Origin: Mesostigma viride
Taxonomy: Eukaryota; Streptophyta; Mesostigmatophyceae; Mesostigmatales; Mesostigmataceae
Direction of reading: 5' to 3'
DNA length: 64,000 nucleotides
Assembly: GCA_009746045.1 (NCBI GenBank)
Contig: RPFO01000667.1
Coordinates: forward strand, 4,653,924-4,717,923
The position numbers and the translations under genes were made by a program. Under the pieces are notes generated by a model. That model saw only the letters and a list, made by a program, of their open reading frames with translations. It was not told the DNA's origin and ran no database searches. Below, piece after piece: positions 56,300-64,000 of this stretch (the first letter of the stretch is position 1; every line of letters begins with the position of its first letter).

Positions 56300-56783
56300 T
56301 ACCGTCAGCCATCGCGTGGTGGCTGGTAAAGTGTGAACAATGTGCCTCTAGTCACCTTGGCGGGATGACAAATTAAGCACAAAAAATACGTCAATTAAAG
56401 GACGTGAGATATTACTGCAGCTTGCCGGAGCTGACAGTATGTATCCCAGATATAGGGTGTGAGGCAATGGCCAAGACGCCAACTAATGCGTGAAATTGCA
56501 ACCCACAAAGCGTTTCCGTTTAAAGCACGCAATATAAGGAGATTCGTTTCCGGACGAATCCCTTAGGTCAACCGGACAAGGCCAGGTTGGGGCATGCAAG
56601 AACCGCAATATGGGTAACGGGTATGGACAGTTAGGATTGTGGGGATCCGACCCCCACAATGAATTACTGCAAGCGGAATTAGTAAGGGTTCCGGCCCTTA
56701 TATAATTCCGTTGCTGATCCGGATCAGATTACAGAAAAACGGGACGGGATAGAGGCCACTAGGAAAGTTTCCTCCGAGTCCAG

Positions 56784-57517
56784 TTTAACACGTATGGCTA
56801 TTTAAATAGCGCCTTAATGATTGAGAATGAATGCGAAAGACCTTTGACTTCCTATGCGTCACAGCGCACGATGGTGGCTTAAGAATACTTGTCACACAAT
56901 ACGAATAAGCTCAAACCCGGAAAACCGGTTTCGTATATTACAATGTTACCACACAGATTAAAACACTCAATGCGGGAAGACTTACACCCAGTAGGCGAGG
57001 GATTCACACTCGAGCCCACAGGAGATTTACACTCCAGGATTAAGCGATGGTAAATAATCTGTAGAGCAACGTGGTAAATTACGATACAAGGTCCGGATTG
57101 CTGGCATAGCTCGTGCCTTCCTATTTTGTCCCTTCGTCCCCGTTGGTGGCTGCGCCTGGCGCTGCCAACCAGGCATGACGTGAGGTCCGCGGGGACGGGC
57201 TTCTCGAACCGTCTAGAACACATTAAAGACCAGTACGGCTAGAGGCCTCTCCTGAAAATATCCAAATGTCCGTAGGTACCATCATAACGCATGTGCAGTG
57301 CCACTTGGCTGTCCCGTAACTCCCGTTCAGGCGCTAGGTCTGCCTACGGCGCAAAGGCCAAGTTCGTCAGCAAAACTTCTACACTTACTTCCACACGGAT
57401 TGCCTCGGCTGCCAACTATACTATGGCCTCGGCACTGCCGCCGGATTACGGTCGGCGCCGATCGACCGGGACGGATATAATTTGATACCACAAATGGCAT
57501 GTTGCATCCGTGCAACA
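56784..57517 (-). repeat. Gypsy 5' LTR
   Basis: Partner of 36137-36878. On the minus strand, CTGGACTCGGAGG follows at its 3' end as the likely tRNA primer site. Outside is TCCCC. Confidence 0.92.
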
Positions 57518-57522
57518 TCCCC

Positions 57523-58921
57523 AATGGTGAGTATCGCTTAGGAGGAAAACCCTTACCCGTTTGTTTTGTACAAGGGCAAGGAGCGCCAATAAGGTGAAAA
57601 GGTCACAACAAGGGACCCTCCAATAGCCAACACTAACACGCCTAGCATGCAGGGCTTACCATATGCAAGGTTCCTTCGCCGCAATGCAAGGCACATGCAA
57701 ATATAGTCTCTCAACCCATGCAATCTACTTGCATTTGTAAAACGTCCTTCTCAGAATAAGCATGCACACGTCAACAAGGAGAGACATTACAGGAGGATAC
57801 TGCAACCTGGCAGCGCATCTGCGTCTTGGAATTGTGTTGAGGCTGCATTTTCACCCTCATCCACAGAAGATGGCTGCCACATATGTTTGTTGATATGGCT
57901 TGCAGCAGATGCAGCAATGCCATCATCAGGCCCTGCGCGGACCCACAGAAGTGACGTAGTCACCGTGGGCCGTGCCCTACTCCAAACAGCCTGCAGCCTT
58001 AAACTGCCACCGCTGCGACGTTCAGTTCATAGGAAGATCATTGCAGTTTGGGGGGCGCTCATTATTGTGAGGTGTTCAAAGATGGTAAGGTCGTTTTCAC
58101 TCACTTCACAAAAGTCAGAAACATTCTATTAGAAGGCGCCCCGCGCACGGTTATCACCCGTTCGCTCCCAAGGGGAAGCACCGCATTAGACAAGCTATAG
58201 GGTGAAGAGTCGGCGACTTATCCACTAAAAGAAAACAGCTTATAGGCTAGTTCGCGCAGAACTGCATTTCAAGGAAGCCAAAAAGAAGACGGCAAGGATG
58301 GACTGCAGCCGAAAAGGAGCCTGTAACATACCAACGCGCCTACTTTGACATGCAAATCACTTCGTGGTGACGGTCAGTGTTGATGCAACCCCCTTCTTAT
58401 CCGTCGCCATAGCCCGAGCCACGGCATGGGATATACGATTGCGTGGCTAGTCGTATCACGATTATGTGAGGGGTGAACGATCCCATTGAGTATTATCCGT
58501 GACCTTCCAATCAAGTACACACGTTTTCTATTAGATGAGCACCGGCATCTAGGATCTGAAGTAATCATATACTAATGTGTGAGGGTTCAAAGACCCACAC
58601 GGTATGGTAATATATTCCGTGACCTCCAGCTGAGCATATAACAAAATTACTTTACTTTACGTTGTTACATCAAGCATCCAAAGACTGGAAAATCTGAGCG
58701 CCATACTGTATCTTCTACATCAAATGGCGTGATGGCTGCCAGGACTTCAAAGTTTTCTGCGTACTGTTGCCGGATTCTGGGAGGTCGTCGGCACTTTACG
58801 TGCAGTTTGATTTACGCGCCCATGAGCGCACGGGCGCATCACCTGGCCGGCGCGGCCCGCACATTGGTACAGCGCCTGGTCGGCGCAGCCCACTGAGCCC
58901 GGCTGTTCTCAGGACCGTTAT
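57523..58921. other. intergenic region right of the Gypsy element
   Basis: No supported gene. Two similar blocks with TCCGTGACCT(T/C)CA occur near 58496 and 58617. Short ORFs here look like chance. Confidence 0.45.
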
Positions 58922-58923
58922 TA

Positions 58924-59209
58924 CCGTAGTGGCCCCAATATCTGTACGCGTAATTATGTACGAATCGACCTCGTACAGGCCCAAAAAAACCCTCTTCCGG
59001 GCCTCGTACACCTCAAAATTAGGTACCACCAGCGTTCAGTCAAACTGAACTGAACTACCTACTACTCGCGCACCCTTGAATATACCCTGACATTATACGT
59101 ACGTACAGTAAAAATAATTCCCAAAAGTTCTCGTACACGTAACAAAAATTCCTAAAAGTATTCGTACGATAATTACGCGTACAGACTACAGATATTGGGG
59201 CCACTACGG
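58924..59209. mobile_element. TA-flanked MITE with long inverted repeats
   Basis: Ends CCGTAGTGGCCCCAATATCT at 58924 and its exact reverse complement ending at 59209, flanked by TA on each side (58922-58923, 59210-59211). The inverted repeats extend about 45 bases, with a 7-base insertion in the right arm. 286 bp, no ORF. The TA target suggests the Tc1/mariner superfamily. Confidence 0.8.
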
Positions 59210-59211
59210 TA

Positions 59212-60136
59212 TTACGAACGTGTGCTGGCCAGCACCGGGTGCCAAATTCCAACCCCCCTTCCGGCTTCTTCGGGCAGACTTCCGGAGTCTTTTGGGAGCC
59301 AGTGCGCTATGCTGACAGATAACGGTTAAAGAGGTTTAATCATAAAACGGCCATCAGACTAAGCGCTCAAAGTCTGCGCTCTGGAAGGGCGGAGGGCCGG
59401 GCCGCGCTACAGTACAGTAGTCTTTTTGCCATTCTATGGTAGGGAATCTGCGCTTGACGCTACGGCGATATACGAATGCGGCCGTTTTCATTTTGTGACC
59501 GTAGCGCGATGGAAGGGCAAGAGTCTCCCGAAGCTCTCGATTCCACATTACGATTCCGTGAGAGGTCAGTTATCAAGTGATTAGAGGAATATTCCCTCGC
59601 CTCAGTCGCCGTGACTCGCTTGATGCCGGTGATCGATAGCAAAAACCTGCAAAAATCAAAACGGGGCTGCGACGGGAATGACAGAGTGTTACGAAACGGA
59701 CCATGATTTTTTTTTCGGGGAAATCTTGGGGAAAATTAATGGGTATATTTTCGTGCAACATAGCGTGTAGCTGCGATGGCATTTGTTGTGACGTTTCGTA
59801 ATTCACAATCGACTGTGAACATTCTTGTAAGAACATGGTTGAAGGGTAACCCTGAGTACCCCTTCAGGGTGACGTTTCGAACTGTAGTGAAACCATCTCT
59901 AGGCTAAAAATGGTTTTATGGACTGCAGTTTTCCACTAGATGTACGTCAAGGTTGGGTAGCTGATGTCTGTAAAGTGACACGTCATCCTGACAAGAAAAA
60001 TGTTACACTGACCGAGCATTTGCAGGGCCAATTGTGTCCAACAGCCGGGCTGTGCTCGGACCCGGATTTGAACTTTAAACATAACGACCGTGCGTTACAC
60101 TGCGGTTTGGCGCGTTTCGTTCCCCCTCCAACTCAG
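59212..60136. other. upstream region of the MYB-related gene
   Basis: An ORF from ATG 59918 (MDCSFPLDVRQGWVADVCK) may be a first exon, but no convincing donor was fixed. A short hairpin (ACCCTGAG...CTTCAGGGT) lies near 59850. Otherwise nothing recognised. Confidence 0.35.
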
Positions 60137-63100
60137 CTGACCTGGACCATGTAAAACGGGTTCCGCTTGCGAATTTGGCGCTGTCACGTGGTGTGCAGTA
60201 CTTCCGGCTGGAGCCCAGCGACCGCAACTGCTACCTAATCTGCGACATTCACAAGGAAGAAAACAGGAGTGCATTCCATGTTCCAGAATCACGCCAACAC
60301 CGTGCAATGCTTTGCCTGAAGTCCGCCAAGCATTGTCAGTCGTGCCGCTTGCCACCGGGTCATAGCTCAACTCTGCTTCTCAATGAACGCGTAACCATGG
60401 ACATCCATCGGATTTCAGCTTCGACTGCGCGTCACAGTGCCGATGGCAATTCGTACATCTACAGGGTAAAGCGAGCTGGTAAGCAGGTGGCAGTGCCCTC
60501 TTCGCGCGTTCCAGCTTCGCAAGACCTTACCGCCGCGATCACGGCGCGTACCAATGAATTGAGTACTGCAATCTCGAGCACGCAATGCGATGGAGCGCCG
60601 GAAGTCGAGTTCACCGTGTTTGGCACGACGGATTCGACGTGTCTCCAAGCTACCCAAGAATCACACGACAACGTTGATGCCGTCAACCCCCCTTGGGGAG
60701 CTTCCAGCTTCACCGACGCCGTGATGTTCTCCGATGCACGCGAACTCGTTGAGAACGTCGTAGTGCTCGCCGCTCATGACCACACGATTCAGCAGAATTT
60801 TGAACCCTACAACTCTGCGAGCTTAGACGAGCAAGGCCTGAGCGTTGAGATTGCCAGTGACAATGGTGCACCTCTGGAGTTTGATTCCGCGTGTCTGCCC
60901 TTTTTCGACGAGAATATCTGCACTGCGATGGCAGTCCCAATCATCCTTGAAGATCCGGTCTCTTCAGATCACTCCACAACAAACATGCACGACGACGACT
61001 TCGCTCAAACCAGCACGGATGCTGAAAATGACTTCGAGATATTCCACACGTCCGAAGCTGATTGCAATCTTCAGCAATTTGCTGATGTCTCCAGCAACCC
61101 CGAATTCGCAAAGAAGCAGGACAGCGCGTCTTTTTGCAACGAGCTTCTTCTTCGAGTCAGCCAGCAGGACAAGCAGGTCAGCCCAGCTACTTTGTGACTT
61201 CTTTAACGAAGTAATTTCAATCCTGAACGAAGCAATTTCTTCGTCTTGATAAGTTGGGTTGGCTGCAGATGTACCTGCAAGCTGATTCTTTCTTGGAAAA
61301 ATAAGGTCGTGTTTGCCTTCCGTCTCTCATCTCTATCTCTATCTCTATCTCTATCTCTATCTCTATCTCTATCTCTATCTCTATCTCTATCTCTATCTCT
61401 ATCTCTATCTCTATCTCTATCTCTATCTCTATCTTGCCCCCTCCCCCCCCTCCCCCTATCTCTCTTGCCCTCTTTCCCTCCATCTCGTTGCCTCTCCCAC
61501 TCTTTCCCTTCCCCCCCCAAACCCTAGCTCCCCCCCCTCTCCCTCTGCCCCCCCGTCCTCTCCCTCCCCTCCCTCTCCCTCTGCCCCCCTGTCCTCTCCC
61601 TCCCTCCTCTCTTCCTCACCCCACCCACCCTTCTTCCCCATTCTCTCTGGCCTTCCCATATTACCCCCACAATGTGTGTGTGGTCATGGGCACGTCGCTG
61701 CTCAGGCATGCCTACATGCGTCTAATGCATTATGCCCTGCACGTGTGTTCACTTACGTCCGTCTGACTTTGTATGCATGTTGTTACTGTTATCCTTAATA
61801 ACTTTCGAGCCACCGTCAGATTTTGAAGCTTCAGCAGGATCTCAAGGAAAAGACCATGGCTGTGCAACAACAATTCCGCCGAGAGCGCCGCCTGAAGCAA
61901 AAGCAAAAGCATTTGCTGCGGGTGGGGGGCATCGGTCCAGCAATGCACTGTGAGGGTTTTGAGGAGCCCAAACCAGCCAGCAGAATAAGGAAGTTCAAGG
62001 TGAAAAGCAAAAGCGCTGAACCTGGTGTAAACCCTCAGCAGCAAGTCCATCTCCAACGGATTTCATGCAGGAAGGAGTCTTTGATCCAAGGCAGAAAGCG
62101 GAAGTCCAGCAGTGACGATGGCCATGGGCAGCATAAGCTACAGTGCTCCAACACAACAAAGCGCGAAAATCTCCAGAAGACGACGCGATATTGGACAACG
62201 GAAGAACATGACAAGTTCATGGAAGGAAAAGAAAAGTAGGTGCTAACGGCTTGCTTTGAGAATTTCTGCGTTAAAATTGCATCCGGTTATAAATTGCATC
62301 CCCATACTACCTCTACTATGTGTTTTACATTACCTAACAATAGCTTTGTCATTGTTTGTTTGCATTGTCCGTTAAACAGATACGGTCTGGATTATGAGGC
62401 GCTTTCTGCATTCATCGGCACAAGAACACCCACCCAAGTCCGCACACATTGCCAAAAATTTACCCTGAAAGTGGTACGTAAAATTCATCATTTCCTATCG
62501 TCATCATCATCCCCGCTGTTATTGTTGTTGCCACTGCTATTGTTGTACTAAATTGGTCTGTATCTTAACATATCAACACAAGAAAATGGAAATTCGAAAC
62601 TGCAGATCCTTGTTATTCTTTTAGCTGAGAATGACTGATTTTGCTGCGTCCTTAATGTCACCATTGTTGTAGCACAGATATTTGTAATACCTCGGCATGT
62701 AAAGCATGCCTCCCAGGTATTCATATTTCACATGCTAATCCTATCCACAATCCATACAATCTGTGCGCTGCTTTGGCAATCTCCCCCTTGAAACAGGTGC
62801 GAGATAATACGCCAGCACAGGGGAGCTGCAGCAAGGCCAATGCGGTGCTTGAAGGAGCCCTGGCAGAGGGCGCCAGCCTTTCTCGGTTGGCAGATGGCAC
62901 TGCCAGTGTGGAGATGAGCGATACATGCCTGCATGGCCCTTGCAGACTACTGCAGCCCTCCGCAACCCATCCACCTGCATTGATCAACGAGGGCTGCGAC
63001 GCCAATCCTGCAAGCGAAGAACACGAAGATAGCACAGATTCCCCTCGAGCTGGTAGAAGCCACCATGCTCCCGTCCGTGCACATGGGTGTCTGGCTCCCA

Positions 63101-64000
63101 GTTTGTTGTCATCCAGCAATCTGCAGTCGCTACTAGTGGCAGACAAGCCCAGCATGCATGCTCCTGTGCTGAATGGACTGGTGAAGCAAACGACAGCGGA
63201 GGATGACAATTCTCTTTCCGCTCCTGTGCCGTCGCCTTCTGACCGGCAGTTGCAAGCAAGGCCCGTTGCTGAGCAGGGGGCGGTGTACCCGCATGGCGCA
63301 GTGACATGCAACAATAACTTGAGGAACATTGGAAGCTTCGCTGATGTGGATGCGGCCTGCATCTTGGAGGTCATGGGCCTTCCCCAGTATGAGCAGCTGA
63401 AAAGGACGCTGAGTTCATGGAGCCCAATCATCCACCGAGCTTGCCAGGTATGTACCATATGCCATGTCGCACATAGGCACCACCAATAAATTTGTGGTTC
63501 ACCAGGAAAGCTGTAATGACTTATCTTAGGTCACTACACTGATGAGATTATTTCTCAAACTAGCTGGTTTCTTTCGTTTGATGCTGTGCTCTTTCATTTC
63601 TGTCGTCCAGGATGGGAGCAACCAGCAGTCGCTCAGCATCGAGGAAGGGCCCCAGGCAACATGCAGAAGCTCCTCGTTCTTGGTGGCACGACCATGCGAG
63701 GCACCTGAGCTGCCAACACCCAGCATATCTCCTTGCATTGGCCATTCCACCTCTACCAGGGACCAAAGCGGTGCCTTCTGCGGACGTGACATGGTGCCCG
63801 GGACTGTGGATGAGTTCAATCGCCTCAATTACAGTTACACCATGCCTCTTGCTGACGATGTCCACGGCTATCCCACCAATTTAGAAGGTGGTCATGGTAA
63901 TGACGAGCAATTTAAGGATTTTCTCGAAGATGAATCTTCTCTGGCATGGGCTCTATCCTGTTTTCCAAACCTGCACGAACTTGACGGGGAGAGCCTTGAG
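60137..64000 (+). CDS. MYB-related (SHAQKYF-like SANT) transcription factor, 3' end outside window
   Basis: Exons inferred: 60137-61176, 61820-62235, 62380-62473, 62797-63447 and 63611->64000, all with GT-AG junctions that keep the frame. The first visible exon is a variable region with Cys/His residues (CLKSAKHCQSCRLPPGH). Its end (LLLRVSQQDKQ) and the next exon (ILKLQQDLKEKTMAVQQQFR) join as a coiled coil. The SANT repeat spans the next junction: TTRYWTTEEHDKFMEGKEK, then YGLDYEALSAFIGTRTPTQV and RTHCQKF, close to plant REVEILLE/CCA1-type repeats but with THCQKF for SHAQKYF. Later exons are Ser/Pro/acidic and remain open at the window edge. Likely nuclear DNA-binding. An upstream first exon is unresolved. 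Confidence 0.75.
61177..61819 (+). other. intron of the MYB-related gene with hexanucleotide repeat
   Basis: GTCAGC...CCGTCAG. Holds (TCTATC)n from about 61327 to 61434, then about 200 bases of C/T-rich sequence. Confidence 0.65.
61327..61434 (+). repeat. (TATCTC)n hexanucleotide microsatellite
   Basis: About 18 near-perfect hexamers; antisense frames read as (EI)n or (RD)n, which are artefacts. Confidence 0.95.

Larger units (their letters stand above)
36137..57517 (-). mobile_element. Ty3/Gypsy LTR retrotransposon, split by a 14.2-kb insertion
   Basis: LTRs of 742 and 734 bases (36137-36878, 56784-57517) are flanked by TCCCC at 36132-36136 and 57518-57522. A polypurine tract (minus TTGGGGGGGGGGAGGTG, 36879-36896) adjoins the 3' LTR and a TGG-type primer site (minus CTGGACTCGGAGG, 56771-56783) adjoins the 5' LTR. 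Gag, protease, RT, RNase H and part of integrase are recognisable in Gypsy order. Without the insertion the element is about 7.2 kb. The LTR termini read TGTTGCAC...GTGTTAAA (TG...AA). An in-frame stop, frameshifts and loss of most of the integrase core make it defective. Confidence 0.93.

Noticed and set aside
61203-61520. (RD)n and (EI)n proteins on the minus strand
   Set aside because: Artefacts of the hexanucleotide repeat inside an intron.

Overview
This is a eukaryotic nuclear window: genes are split by GT-AG introns, there are no operons or ribosome binding sites, and most of the DNA is nested transposable elements. A plant-type SHAQKYF-like MYB gene, a CatSper-like flagellar channel gene and split-direct-repeat elements of the kind known from Chlamydomonas TOC1 together suggest a flagellate green alga. 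That placement is inference and no species is claimed. Only three or four loci look like host genes: the CatSper-like channel at the left edge (294-3673), a polyglutamine ORF (22882-23365) and an unrelated minus-strand ORF (33841-34285) around a CAG/GGC microsatellite, and a MYB-related gene running off the right edge (60137->64000).

Layout. 1-4.2 kb: last two exons of the channel gene. 4.2-6.3 kb: a decayed hAT transposase between inverted repeats, then a LINE 3' fragment. 6.4-12.6 kb: a probable LTR and leader, split by a 4.5-kb TTAA-flanked element (T1) that itself holds a hAT with a perfect 8-bp target duplication; a broken RNase H1-type hybrid-binding domain follows. 12.7-14.2 kb: two head-to-tail LINE 3' ends. 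14.3-22.7 kb: Copia element C1, inserted in a CT microsatellite and frameshifted. 23.4-33.3 kb: Copia element C2, inserted in a CAG microsatellite, with open gag and pol and a TTAA element (T2) inside it. 36.1-57.5 kb: a Ty3/Gypsy element with both LTRs and a TCCCC target duplication, split by a 14.2-kb DNA element. 57.5-60 kb: intergenic, with a TA-flanked MITE.

The most notable object is the 14.2-kb element (38090-52278). It has 25-bp perfect terminal inverted repeats beginning CCCC, a 3-bp TTG target duplication inside the Gypsy RNase H, arrays of the octamer GTTGCACC near both ends in opposite orientation, and a central palindrome carrying the same arrays. Two genes diverge from that palindrome: a putative DDE-type transposase (+) and an acidic coiled-coil partner (-). 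The layout resembles En/Spm (CACTA) elements, but the ends and the transposase do not look like CACTA. Three later insertions lie inside it (two split-direct-repeat elements and one hAT). One breaks the transposase and one the partner, and in both the reading frame becomes continuous when the insert is ignored.

The two Copia elements share unusual traits: a protease-like domain placed between integrase and reverse transcriptase, a GDD-type polymerase motif, an in-frame UGA between gag and pol, LTRs ending AGTTA...TAACT, and insertion into microsatellites.
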